From NCBI RefSeq assembly GCF_004912275.1, contig NZ_STGY01000055.1:36145-100144 (forward strand): a stretch of DNA of 64,000 nt. The letters are read 5' to 3'. Below, one piece after another: positions 17,219 to 25,164 of this stretch. Each line of letters opens with the position of its first letter. The stretch's first letter is position 1. Below the pieces are notes generated by a model. The model made no database searches. It saw only the letters and a list, made by a program, of their open reading frames with translations, and was not told where the DNA came from. The position numbers and the translations under genes are program-made. The DNA is from Glycomyces buryatensis (GTDB lineage: Bacteria > Actinomycetota > Actinomycetes > Mycobacteriales > Micromonosporaceae).

Positions 17219-17544
17219 GATGGCATGTGTCTGCACTTAGCTTTCCACTGGCCAAAAGCGGCAGCGATTGAAGCGCTCGCATGTACGTATGGACCGTCGC
17301 CTCCGTGACGAACCACCCTCCGTTCATCGTCGACGTAGATCATGTCGAACCCGTGCAATCGCAGCAGCGCTGACCGGACCATCGGGTCGGCGATCTCGTC
17401 GTCGCGCTCCTCGACCCAGGGTTTCGCCCAAACATGGGCCTCCTCGCGAGTGATCTCGCGGTTGATGACCCGGTTCCATTGCGCGGCCACCTCCTCGCGG
17501 TTGGGGATGTCCATACCTTCCATCATATTGCTCATTTGAGCCAT
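17215..17544 (-). CDS. Small hypothetical, probable immunity-type protein
   Basis: The product is 109 residues and soluble. The segment REEAHVWAKPWVEERDDEIADPMVRSALLRLHGFDM resembles a small family commonly seen downstream of polymorphic toxins (REEAxxWAxPWV, then I-x-DP-V). I cannot name the family. It is embedded between two other immunity-like genes in the toxin operon, 10 nt after the first and overlapping the second by 4 nt, which supports an immunity role. Confidence 0.5.
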   Translation of the reverse strand: MAQMSNMMEGMDIPNREEVAAQWNRVINREITREEAHVWAKPWVEERDDEIADPMVRSALLRLHGFDMIYVDDERRVVRHGGDGPYVHASASIAAAFGQWKAKCRHMPS

Positions 17545-17554
17545 TACGGGTTCG

Positions 17555-18034
17555 CTAGAATTGATCTATCGGCTCGATAATATATCCTTTAAGTATCGGA
17601 GCAAACATATTTTGAGCGTCAAGATCATTGGGGTCGATCAATCTCGGATCGACGACTATTTCTTGGCCCTTTCGCTTCTCGATCACGATAATTTCATCAT
17701 AGAATTCAAGGAATCCAGATGAACTGTTATCACGAGATAGTAGGTCGAGTACGGACTTAATGATTCGGGCAAGGCCTCGATTCTCATCCTCGAAGTTCAT
17801 AGATTTGCGCGGCTCGAAAGAGATCGAGGTAAAGGTGTCGGTGGCCTGCAATCGCCGTCCTTCGTCTGTGAACTCTGCAACCTCCATGACAGTCGCAGCA
17901 GCCCACCATTTCTCACCTGTGATAGGTGACGGCGCCAGGAGTTTAACTCGATCAAGATCGAGTACGGTACAGAAGAAATCCGAAATCTCCTCCACTGAAT
18001 AAGAGGCTGTGTTGAATTCGTAATTTGTCGACAT
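17555..18034 (-). CDS. Putative immunity protein directly downstream of toxin
   Basis: The 159-residue acidic protein (YSVEEISDFFCTVLDLDRV...WAAATVMEV...TFTSISFEPRK) begins 9 nt after the toxin stop and is therefore the prime candidate for the cognate immunity protein. The fold pattern is reminiscent of SitI3-type immunity proteins, but this is tentative. Its DNA is visibly more AT-rich than the surroundings, with runs such as ATAATATATCC, which suggests recent acquisition together with the toxin domain. Confidence 0.55.
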   Translation of the reverse strand: MSTNYEFNTASYSVEEISDFFCTVLDLDRVKLLAPSPITGEKWWAAATVMEVAEFTDEGRRLQATDTFTSISFEPRKSMNFEDENRGLARIIKSVLDLLSRDNSSSGFLEFYDEIIVIEKRKGQEIVVDPRLIDPNDLDAQNMFAPILKGYIIEPIDQF

Positions 18035-18043
18035 GGAAATCTC

Positions 18044-18736
18044 CTAGAACGGATAGAAATCGATGACCTGGCCGTTTTGAACAATCTTGATCTCCTCAAG
18101 GTTGTTGATCGGCTTGCGCTCCAGGGTCGCTCTCAGGTCGGCTATATTCATCCCTGAATCATCGAGGTTGAGTACGATATTATCAGCCTGCCCCTTCTTG
18201 ACCTTCGCGGATATATCGTCTCGGATACGGCCTGGGTCATCTCTACTTGGAGAGTAGCAGTCGAAGTACTCGCCTTCGATTTTGTAATCGGGGTCCTTAC
18301 CGTTCTCGTTCCTGGGAGGGTTTTGCTCAACGTCATACCCGTGTTCGGCCAGAGTCTGAGCGGCCTCATTCTCACGTTGTAGCCCTCGCCTGTTTTCTGG
18401 GCTGCCCCTCACTTCGGTCGGTTCACCGCGGGGCGTGTTGTTCGGGCTCGGCTCCTGAGACGGTTCGGTACGGCCTTTGTCATCGGTCGGCGTGTTGTTT
18501 GCGGAGTTGTCGGCATCAGCGTCGGTGCCACCATTGGCGTCTTGTCCTTGTCCCGGGACCTCGCCCTTTTTGTAGTTTCCTTCTACTGCGTCGTTGGCGG
18601 ACGTGATGCCGTTGGCGGGCAGGTCGGCGCCGTGTGAGTTGGTGCCGCCACTGCCGTTGCCCTTGCCGCTCTTGTCTTTGGAGGCGAGGGCTAGGCCTAT
18701 GACGGCCACGGTCAGGAGCTTGAAGAGGATGCGCAT
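18044..18736 (-). CDS. Secreted CdiA-type tRNase toxin
   Basis: The 230-residue protein has an N-terminal hydrophobic stretch (residues 1-18, LFKLLTVAVIGLALAS), a long Gly/Asn/Asp/Pro-rich linker (20-115) and a C-terminal domain at about 118-228. That domain, with ENEAAQTLAEHGYDVEQNP, DPDYKIEGEYFDCYSP, KVKKGQADNIVLNLDD and an EEIKIVQNGQVIDFYP end, is the CdiA C-terminal tRNA-nuclease type known from contact-dependent inhibition toxins. It follows a WXG100 carrier gene by only 12 nt and is followed by immunity-like genes. The toxin domain is confident; the substrate tRNA and the export route (ESX-dependent or signal peptide) are not established. Confidence 0.8.
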   Translation of the reverse strand: MRILFKLLTVAVIGLALASKDKSGKGNGSGGTNSHGADLPANGITSANDAVEGNYKKGEVPGQGQDANGGTDADADNSANNTPTDDKGRTEPSQEPSPNNTPRGEPTEVRGSPENRRGLQRENEAAQTLAEHGYDVEQNPPRNENGKDPDYKIEGEYFDCYSPSRDDPGRIRDDISAKVKKGQADNIVLNLDDSGMNIADLRATLERKPINNLEEIKIVQNGQVIDFYPF

Positions 18737-18748
18737 CGGATTCGGGTC

Positions 18749-19462
18749 CTAGCTGTCGAGGAGCGCTTGCAGGGCCTCGAAGCTCTGCACGAGGGCCATG
18801 ATCACGCCGAAGAGCGTTATGGACAGGTTCAGGACCAGGCCGGTCGCCTGCGTCGCCACCAGGGGGATGCCCACGCCGGTCGCGATGAGCCCCAACCAGA
18901 CCGGGAGTCGGACGAATAGAGTCGACACCAGTTCCGCGATCAGGTCCCGCACCAGTTCGCGGGTGACGGTGATCAGTGTCCCGGCGCCTTCGGTGGCCGC
19001 GCTCATTGCCGCGCACAGACTTGCCAGACCGTCGGTGCCTTCGACGTTGTAGTCCATCTTCGTCCGGTAGGCGTTCGCGGCCTCGCCGCTCCAGTCCGCG
19101 ACGTCGTCATCGATATAGGCGTCGAGCTCGTCCTTGATGGCGAGCACTTCGGCCGCCATATTGGCCCACGTCTGGGCATGCGCGGTGAGGATGTCGGCGT
19201 CGCCGGCGATGTCGTCGAGGAATTCGCGCAGCGGTCCGACCGCCTCCATCAGCCAGGCGACTCCGGTCGAGGTGATCGTGCCGAGCGGGTCGAGAAAAGT
19301 GGCGACGCCTTCGAGGCCGGTCATGAGGCCGGCGAGGGAGGCGTCGACCCAGTTGCCTTCCTGGATGCCGGTCACCACGCCGGCGATCTCCTCGCCGATC
19401 CCCGAACCGGTGTACCAGCGATGGGAGTCCTGGACATCGGCCACCAGGTAGTTGTCACTCAT
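18749..19462 (-). CDS. WXG100-like carrier with C-terminal membrane helices
   Basis: The 237-residue protein carries a helical WXG100-type domain with the motif DWSGEAANAYRTKM (W124, G126) and two C-terminal hydrophobic helices (about 175-200 and 203-230). This N-terminal layout is usual for actinobacterial polymorphic toxins exported by ESX systems, but here the reading frame ends after the helices and the toxin is a separate downstream gene. It starts directly at the stop of the EspC-like gene (TAG then ATG), so the pair is coupled. Confidence 0.7.
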   Translation of the reverse strand: MSDNYLVADVQDSHRWYTGSGIGEEIAGVVTGIQEGNWVDASLAGLMTGLEGVATFLDPLGTITSTGVAWLMEAVGPLREFLDDIAGDADILTAHAQTWANMAAEVLAIKDELDAYIDDDVADWSGEAANAYRTKMDYNVEGTDGLASLCAAMSAATEGAGTLITVTRELVRDLIAELVSTLFVRLPVWLGLIATGVGIPLVATQATGLVLNLSITLFGVIMALVQSFEALQALLDS

Positions 19463-19777
19463 CTACAGCTCCCCAGCGATATTGTCGAGATCGGATGCGG
19501 CGGAGGCGTCGGCGTCCTCATAGGATTCGGCGGTCGCGTTCAGGGCCGTCACGTGGCCTTCCAGATTGCGTTTGCCCTGATCGATGCGGGCATCGACCAT
19601 GGCGTGCTTCTCCTCGAGGATCGGGGCGATCCACTCGCACAGCGGTCCGAAGGCATCGTCCGCCTGGGTGATCGCGGTCGAGGCCGAGCGGACGGCCTCG
19701 AACCTCTCGATCAGGCCTTGGATGTGGCTGGTGTGGGTGCGCAGATCCTCGGGGTCGACGCTGAGGCGGTCGCTCAT
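19463..19777 (-). CDS. EspC-like small ESX-secreted protein
   Basis: The 104-residue protein starts SDRLSVDPEDLRTHTSHIQGLIERF and is two long helices; this is the layout of EspC/ESX-1 secretion-associated proteins (DUF2580-like). A YxxxD signal (YEDAD) occurs near the C-terminus, as expected for type VII export. It overlaps the YbaB-like gene by 4 nt and abuts the WXG100 carrier, with which it could form a heterodimer. Confidence 0.7.
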   Translation of the reverse strand: MSDRLSVDPEDLRTHTSHIQGLIERFEAVRSASTAITQADDAFGPLCEWIAPILEEKHAMVDARIDQGKRNLEGHVTALNATAESYEDADASAASDLDNIAGEL

Positions 19778-20214
19778 TGCCGCTGGCCTTCCGCGTCGGA
19801 GTCGAGGCGTTGTTTGAGGCTCGCCGCGACCGCCTTGCCTGTCTCGGAGTCAGCCCCGACCGTGGCGGCGATGACCTCGCCGGTCTGTTCCACGATGCGC
19901 CGCTTGGCTTCGGCGATCGTCTCCATTATGGTGCGCGAGACGACGTCGGGTGTGACACGTCGAGTGCGGTCGGATAGTTCGATGCCGGTCAGGTTCCCCG
20001 TCGAGTCGACCTTGACGGTGATCAGGCCGTTCGAGTCGGACACGGTCACCGACAGGGCTTTCATCTGCTCGGCCATCGCCTGCGTCTGGGACGCCATCTG
20101 CTCGAATCTGGCCTTGCGCTCCTCGAGTCGCGCGCGGGCGGCCTCCGGGTTGAGCACGCGAGCCAGGTTCGGACGCGGAGAAGGCGGTGGCGGTGGGATG
20201 TCATGGGGAGTCAA
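19774..20214 (-). CDS. YbaB/EbfC-family protein of the toxin operon
   Basis: The 146-residue protein has a Pro-rich start, a long helix (LEERKARFEQMASQTQAMAEQMKAL), a three-strand sheet (SVTVSDSNGLITVKVDSTGNLTGIELSD) and a last helix, the YbaB/EbfC nucleoid-associated fold. In mycobacteria a YbaB-like protein (EspL) is encoded with ESX-1 substrates; here it is the first gene of the toxin operon. It may act as a chaperone-like or DNA-binding partner; that is inference. Confidence 0.75.
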   Translation of the reverse strand: MTPHDIPPPPPSPRPNLARVLNPEAARARLEERKARFEQMASQTQAMAEQMKALSVTVSDSNGLITVKVDSTGNLTGIELSDRTRRVTPDVVSRTIMETIAEAKRRIVEQTGEVIAATVGADSETGKAVAASLKQRLDSDAEGQRQ

Positions 20215-20373
20215 AGGTCGTTCCTTCCAAAGGAAGCGAGGGGAGGTTCACGACATGTTATGAGGCGCCTGCACATTCGAGGGAATGCGTCCCGAATTGT
20301 GGGATCTGCGTGGATTCCGAACCCTGCTGGTCAAGCCCATCTCGGGCGCCCGCACGGTGGGTAGGACAGGGAA

Positions 20374-20402
20374 GCGGGCACCGGGATTGGGCCGGTGCCC
20401 GC
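20374..20402 (-). terminator. Terminator of the HAF-repeat gene
   Basis: A perfect 11-bp stem (20374-20384 with 20392-20402), 7-nt loop, lies 33 nt past the stop at 20435. On the minus strand it is followed by TTCCCTGTCC, only weakly T-rich. The remaining 20215-20373 segment would hold the promoter of the toxin operon but I see no clear core elements. Confidence 0.65.
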
Positions 20403-20434
20403 TGGCGATCGTTGGTTTGGGTTGTGGGCCTGGG

Positions 20435-21556
20435 TTATTCGCAGGTCCAGGTGACTGCCTTCAGGATGTGCATGCCGTCGGCGTCTTCTCCGGCGTAGAC
20501 CTGGCCGGCGAGCAGAGTCCCGTCCTCGTTGATCTCGGTGGCGGTGTCGCCGAAGTAGTTGTCGGCCGGGTCGGTGAGGCCGGGGAGTTCGACCAGTTCG
20601 TCCGCGGTTTGGTAAGCGGCGCTTGGGGAAGCCTCGCCCGCCGCCGTGCCCTCGGGGTTGATGCCCGGGGCGAAGACCAGGTCGAGGATTTCGGCGGTGC
20701 CCTCGGTCAGGTTCCAGCGCATGCCGGTTTCCAGCTCGTCGTTGAAGAGGTAGCCGGAGACCCAGTCGCCGCTGATGTCCATCGGGTAGGAGCCCGCCGC
20801 GTTCTCGTCCACGCCGTCGGGGAGCGGGAGGGCCTCGCCGGTGCCGTCGGGGTGCCAGACGTACGGGCGGGAGTTGTCCTCGCCGTAGCCGTAGTAGCCG
20901 ACGATGGTGCCGTCCTCGTCGATGTCGGTCGCCTGGCCCCAGGTGGCGTCCTCCGGGAGCTCCAGGGCGACCGGCTCGGTTTCGCCTGCGGGCCAGAGCA
21001 CCGGGGTCGCCGACTCCGCCTCGCCGTCGGTGCCGATGATGTCGCCGGCCTCGTTGATGCCGTCGGCAGAGCCGTACTCCGCGGTGGTGGTCAGCGGGGT
21101 CAGTTCGGTGCCGTCCCAGATGTACGGCTTCGAGCCGCCGTCCTCGAAGGTGCTGCCCACGGCAATGCCCGCGGTGGTGACGTCCTGAAGGGACTGATCC
21201 TCGCCCGGCATGGCCACCTCGGTGGCCTCGCCGCCGGAGTACAGCCACGTGTCGCGCTGGTAGGTGTCCAGGTCGTAGGTGCGGTAGGCGATGACGGAGC
21301 CGTCCTCGCTCATGCCGGTGACGATGCTGAAGTACCGGTCCTCGGGCATCGGCAGCTCGGCCAGTACGCAGGTCGCCTGGGCCGCTTCGGATTCGTCGTT
21401 GTTCGCCTCGGCGTGCGCGCCCTGGACCGATAGGACCGCCACGGCCGCCGACGCGATGAGCGCGGTGCCTCCGAGGAGTGCCGTCCGCAGTTTGGCCTGC
21501 GATTTCGATCGCGAGTTAGCCCCCGGCTCCAGCTGTGGCTCCACAGTGTTCGACAT
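20435..21556 (-). CDS. Secreted HAF-repeat (beta-propeller-like) protein
   Basis: The 373-residue protein has a cytosolic N-terminus of about 24 residues, a hydrophobic signal segment and a signal-peptidase-like site after AHA (residue 49). The mature part contains six to seven repeats of the HAF type, each with an acidic G/DxxxDINExGxIxG-like turn (ADGINEAGDIIGT; ATDIDEDGTIVGY; ATEINEDGTLLAG) and a Y/VW strand. These repeats are expected to form a beta-propeller outside the cell. Function unknown. It ends with its own terminator and is monocistronic. Confidence 0.75.
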   Translation of the reverse strand: MSNTVEPQLEPGANSRSKSQAKLRTALLGGTALIASAAVAVLSVQGAHAEANNDESEAAQATCVLAELPMPEDRYFSIVTGMSEDGSVIAYRTYDLDTYQRDTWLYSGGEATEVAMPGEDQSLQDVTTAGIAVGSTFEDGGSKPYIWDGTELTPLTTTAEYGSADGINEAGDIIGTDGEAESATPVLWPAGETEPVALELPEDATWGQATDIDEDGTIVGYYGYGEDNSRPYVWHPDGTGEALPLPDGVDENAAGSYPMDISGDWVSGYLFNDELETGMRWNLTEGTAEILDLVFAPGINPEGTAAGEASPSAAYQTADELVELPGLTDPADNYFGDTATEINEDGTLLAGQVYAGEDADGMHILKAVTWTCE

Positions 21557-21815
21557 CAGGTCGTCTTCCCTTCGTGTCGGGTGCGCCGGGGCCTGACGGC
21601 CCCGTCAATCCAAGGACGCCGGTAGGTTGCCGCCGGGTTGCCCGGAACATGCGACTTTGTCGATGCGATGGTGGTTCCGCCCGGAATCGCCACGGACCCA
21701 ACGTCCTCGTACTCCCCAGTAGGCCACAGGGGACACCCTGTGCCCGTGTCATGAAACCACTGCGTAACACGGTAATCATGAGGGTTTATCCGGTATCAAA
21801 AACGCCCAACCCGGA

Positions 21816-21845
21816 TTGACTGAAACATGTGTTGGACGCTACAGT
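21816..21845 (+). promoter_or_regulatory. Putative sigma-A-type promoter for the DUF4272 gene
   Basis: TTGACT (21816-21821), an 18-bp spacer and TACAGT (21840-21845) lie about 70 nt before the DUF4272 start. The remainder of the 21557-21916 gap contains nothing else I can support. Confidence 0.4.
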
Positions 21846-21916
21846 TCTTCACAATTACCCTTCCGTGTGAACGCATCCTCACCCCTCAAGGTGAACCCCA
21901 AGTGGTAGGGAGCCAT

Positions 21917-22582
21917 ATGCAGGCCTTGATCTCCGACCCCCGCAGCGTTCGATCGCGCACCGTCGACGGCCTAGGTGCCTTGGGTATACCGGCCCCGCCC
22001 GAGCAGTTCCCGCTCCCCTTCCCCTCCGGCCAGATGCCCCGCCTCCGGCCCCGCGTCCACCTCGAAGCACGCGCCGCGATCCTGAACGTAGTGCAGGCCA
22101 GGGTCTTCGACATGCCCGAGGAACTCGCGATGCGCTGGCTCCTGGACGCCCACGTGCTCGACCACCTCGCCCCCGACGAGTGGGGCTTCATCGCCTGCGG
22201 CCGCGGCGAACGCCCCCGCTACGCCGACCAGCTCGAAAGCCTCTACACCGTCGCCTGGCTCATCGGCCTGGTCGACCACCTCGACCCCGCCGTCGCCTGC
22301 GCCGAGGAACTCCCCGAACTCCTGCCCGACCTGCGCCGCCCCGAGACCTTCAGCGACTGGCGCGACCGCCAGCTCACCCCCACCCGCGACGCGGGCGTCG
22401 TCGCCGAAATGCTCGACCTCTACTACTGCCTCGACTTCGTCTGCGACCAGGCCCGCCGCGCCGGTCAGGCCCCGCCCAGCGGCGTGGACGACTGCCTGGT
22501 GTGGCACCGGCGCTGGGCCCTCGAATGGGCCGTCGTCTTCAATGAGGAGCGGCCCGTGCATTGGGACGAGGTACGGCTTTGA
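21917..22582 (+). CDS. DUF4272 family protein
   Basis: I choose the ATG at 21917, preceded by GTAGGGAG; a further in-frame extension to 21827 lacks such support. The 221-residue protein has the DUF4272 features RSRTVDGLGALG, ARAAILNVV, YADQLESLYTVAWLIGLVDHLD and EMLDLYYCLDFVCDQ...VWHRRWALEWAV. The family is widespread, soluble and of unknown function, sometimes next to immunity-type genes. The TnpB element lies just downstream in opposite orientation. Confidence 0.75.
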   Translation: MQALISDPRSVRSRTVDGLGALGIPAPPEQFPLPFPSGQMPRLRPRVHLEARAAILNVVQARVFDMPEELAMRWLLDAHVLDHLAPDEWGFIACGRGERPRYADQLESLYTVAWLIGLVDHLDPAVACAEELPELLPDLRRPETFSDWRDRQLTPTRDAGVVAEMLDLYYCLDFVCDQARRAGQAPPSGVDDCLVWHRRWALEWAVVFNEERPVHWDEVRL

Positions 22583-22594
22583 TCTCCGCCGCTC

Positions 22595-22713
22595 CCTGAG
22601 ATGGAAGCGGATCCCCGGCTTGCGGTGCGCTGTCGCGCACCGTCTACGGGTGGGTTCCTGTTTCAATGCCTACTGCCCGGTCTCCCGGGTCTGACGCAGG
22701 CTCCGCAGGCGTT
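22595..22713 (-). ncRNA. Candidate omega RNA 3' region of tnpB
   Basis: The 119 nt after the tnpB stop contain an 8-bp hairpin (22623-22630 with 22635-22642, loop of 4) and a second stem of AAG-CGG/CCG-CTT type around 22600-22620, just before the likely element end. In characterised TnpB systems the omega RNA spans the end of tnpB and this right end, with the guide lying immediately outside, here within or beyond about 22583-22594. The region is inferred from position and structure only. Confidence 0.45.
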
Positions 22714-23868
22714 TTATGTGTCCGGGGATCCCTCGGCCACAAGACGCTTGCCTTCGCTCCTGATATTGATCTCCGCGTTCACATCACGGTCATGGACCGC
22801 CCCGCACGGACACTCCCACTCCCGGACCTTCAACCCTTCCAGCCCTTTCGGGCCGGTGAGTGCTCCGCACGCTGAACACAACTGCGTGGACGGAAAGTAC
22901 CGGTCGACCTTGGCGAAGCTCCTCCCCGCCCGCTTCGCCTTCGCCTCAAGCCGGCTCAGGAACATGCCCGCCCCGACATCCTGCCACGACTTCGCGGCCC
23001 GGCCCCGGGACAGACCAGCGATATTCAGGTCTTCGACGTAGATGCCTTGGTTCTCGGCAACGATCGTCGCAACCTGTTGGTCGATCCAGTCCGCCCGCTT
23101 GTGCTTGATCTTTTCGTGGACCCTTGCGACCTTCAGCCGCGCCTTGGCGCGGTTCGCTGAGCCCTTTGTCTTGCGCGAGAGCGTCCGCTGGGCTTTCTTC
23201 AGTTTCCGTTCGAGCCGGGCGAAGAACTTCGGGTTCTCGATCCGCTTGCCCCCGCGCAGCACCGCGAAATCCGTCAAACCGAGGTCGATCCCGGACTCCA
23301 CCTCCGGATCCGCCAACGGCTCCAACCGCTCGGCGTCGCCATCAAGCTCGATCACGAAACTCGCGTAGTACTTGCCAGTCGGGGTCTTGATCACCGTCAC
23401 TGAGGACGGCTCGGCCGGAAGCTCCCGCGACCACGCGACCTTCACCTCACCGACCTTAGCCACATACAACCGGCCACCTGGCCGGAGCGCGAACCCGCGT
23501 CGGGTGTACCGCGCCGACTGTGTCCCAGCACGACGTTTGAAGCGTGGCGGGCCGATTCGCGGCCCGGCCCGTTTCCCCGACAGCGAATTGAAGAAGTTCA
23601 TATATGCCGCATGGCAGTCGCGCAGCACCTGCTGCAACGGCACCGTCGACACCTCGGCCAGCCACGACCGCTCCGTCGTCCGTTTCGCCGCCGTGATCAA
23701 AGCCTTGTCCAAGTCCGCTGTCCTCGGATACGGCAGGCCCTCGGCATGCGCGTGCGTCCTTGCGGCGACCGCGTCGTTCCAGACCGTGCGCACACAACCG
23801 AAAACCCGCGCCAGCTCCCGCCGCTGCGGGGCCGTCGGGTAGATCCGGTAGCGGTACCTCAACTGCAC
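22714..23868 (-). CDS. tnpB: TnpB RNA-guided endonuclease (IS605 OrfB)
   Basis: The 384-residue protein (GTG start) has the TnpB layout: N-terminal OrfB helix-turn-helix region (RYRIYPTAPQRREL...W.N), the central OrfB domain and a split RuvC nuclease. The catalytic residues appear intact: D195 in SGIDLGLTDFAVL, E279 in IYVEDLNIAGL and D362 in HDRDVNAEINI. The zinc finger is CSAC (331-334) with CPC (353-355). TnpB proteins cleave DNA guided by an omega RNA made from the right end of the element. With all catalytic residues present it may be active although it is an orphan lacking TnpA. Confidence 0.93.
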   Translation of the reverse strand: MQLRYRYRIYPTAPQRRELARVFGCVRTVWNDAVAARTHAHAEGLPYPRTADLDKALITAAKRTTERSWLAEVSTVPLQQVLRDCHAAYMNFFNSLSGKRAGPRIGPPRFKRRAGTQSARYTRRGFALRPGGRLYVAKVGEVKVAWSRELPAEPSSVTVIKTPTGKYYASFVIELDGDAERLEPLADPEVESGIDLGLTDFAVLRGGKRIENPKFFARLERKLKKAQRTLSRKTKGSANRAKARLKVARVHEKIKHKRADWIDQQVATIVAENQGIYVEDLNIAGLSRGRAAKSWQDVGAGMFLSRLEAKAKRAGRSFAKVDRYFPSTQLCSACGALTGPKGLEGLKVREWECPCGAVHDRDVNAEINIRSEGKRLVAEGSPDT

Positions 23869-24044
23869 ATCACGACTCTAAACAAGGGGTACGACACTAT
23901 TGCCCGGTTCACGGTTAGAACAGTCCCGCTCCGTGGAACCTTGCACAGACAATCGCCCGCGATCCCTCCCCAGCACGAAGGCCAGAGCACGCTCGCGGAG
24001 TACGGTGAGGCAGCCGCACGAAACGCACTGACTATATTCATGGG

Positions 24045-25145
24045 ATGAATTCGACTGCGCTCTCCCACCAACAGATCCGCAAGGCCCCGAAGGTCGTGCT
24101 CCATGAGCACCTCGACGGCGGCCTGCGCCCCCAGACGCTCATCGACATCGCCGACGAGATCGGGTACGACAAGCTGCCCGAGACCGATGCGGGGAAGCTG
24201 GCCGACTGGTTCTTCAAGGCCGCCGACTCCCACACCCTCGAGCTCTATCTGAAGACGTTCGAGCACACCATCGCCGTTTCCCAGATGTCCCACACCTGCG
24301 CCCGCATCGCCTCCGAGGCCGCTCAAGACCTTGCCGCCGACGGCGTCGTCTACGCCGAGATCCGCTACGCCCCTGAGCAGCAGCTCAGGGACGGCATGAT
24401 GCTCGAAGAGGTCGTGGAGGCCACTCAGGCCGGATTCGAGGAGGGCATCCGCAAGGCCAAGGAGGCCGGGCACGAGATCCGGATCGGCACCATCCTGTGC
24501 GCCATGCGCCACGCGAATCGTTCTGCGGAGATCGCCAAGCTCGCGGTGGCCTACCGCGACAAGGGCGTCGTCGGCTTCGATATCGCCGGCGGCGAGATCG
24601 GCAACCCGCCCGAGAAGCACCTCGAGGCGTTCAACTTCCTGCGGAAGGAGTCGATGCCGTTCACCATCCACGCCGGGGAGGCCTGCGGGCCCGATTCCAT
24701 CCACCGCGCGGTCGGCATCTGCGGTGCGAACCGGATCGGCCACGGCGTCCGGCTCATCGAGAACATCGACCTGTCCGGTGACAACGTAAAGCTGTCGAAC
24801 CTGGCCCACTACATCCGCGACCAGGGCATCACCCTGGAGCTGGCCCCGTCCTCGAACCTTCAGACCGGGGCCGGCGCCGAAACCATTGGGGAGCACCCGA
24901 TCAGCGTGTTCTACGCCCTGGACTTCAACGTCACCGTCAACAACGACAACCGCCTGATGAGCCGCACCGACACCTCCCGCGAGTTCCAGCTGCTGTCCGA
25001 GACCTTCGGCTGGGGCTGGGCTGAGATCAAGCGCTGCACCGAGAACGCCATGGAGTCCGCGTTCATCCACCAGCCCGAGCGCAGTCGCATCCTCGAACAA
25101 GCGATCCGTCCCTTCTACGCGGCGCTCGAAGGGAACACTCAGTAG
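24045..25145 (+). CDS. add: Adenosine deaminase
   Basis: The 366-residue enzyme hydrolyses adenosine and deoxyadenosine to inosine forms in purine salvage. The metal and catalytic motifs are visible: HEHLDGGLRP near the N-terminus (two zinc histidines), HAGEAC with the catalytic glutamate, RIGHGVRL, and a late TVNNDNRLMS where most relatives have T-[IV]-[SG]-T-DN. The change to N-N next to the metal-site aspartate is a mild oddity. A cytosolic protein of normal length. It is followed after 19 nt by an amidohydrolase gene of related fold, suggesting an operon. Confidence 0.92.
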   Translation: MNSTALSHQQIRKAPKVVLHEHLDGGLRPQTLIDIADEIGYDKLPETDAGKLADWFFKAADSHTLELYLKTFEHTIAVSQMSHTCARIASEAAQDLAADGVVYAEIRYAPEQQLRDGMMLEEVVEATQAGFEEGIRKAKEAGHEIRIGTILCAMRHANRSAEIAKLAVAYRDKGVVGFDIAGGEIGNPPEKHLEAFNFLRKESMPFTIHAGEACGPDSIHRAVGICGANRIGHGVRLIENIDLSGDNVKLSNLAHYIRDQGITLELAPSSNLQTGAGAETIGEHPISVFYALDFNVTVNNDNRLMSRTDTSREFQLLSETFGWGWAEIKRCTENAMESAFIHQPERSRILEQAIRPFYAALEGNTQ

Positions 25146-25164
25146 TCTGAGTAAGCTCGGCTTC

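Larger units (their letters stand above)
22595..23885 (-). mobile_element. IS200/IS605-type element with tnpB only
   Basis: The element is defined by the tnpB gene (22714-23868) plus flanks. The right end (minus-strand 3' side, about 22595-22713) has two small hairpins typical of IS605-type right ends. The left end is taken near the segment TTTAGAGTCGTG just before the tnpB start. No tnpA (Y1 transposase) is present, so it cannot move by itself. Exact boundaries are estimates; no target duplication is expected for this group. Confidence 0.65.
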
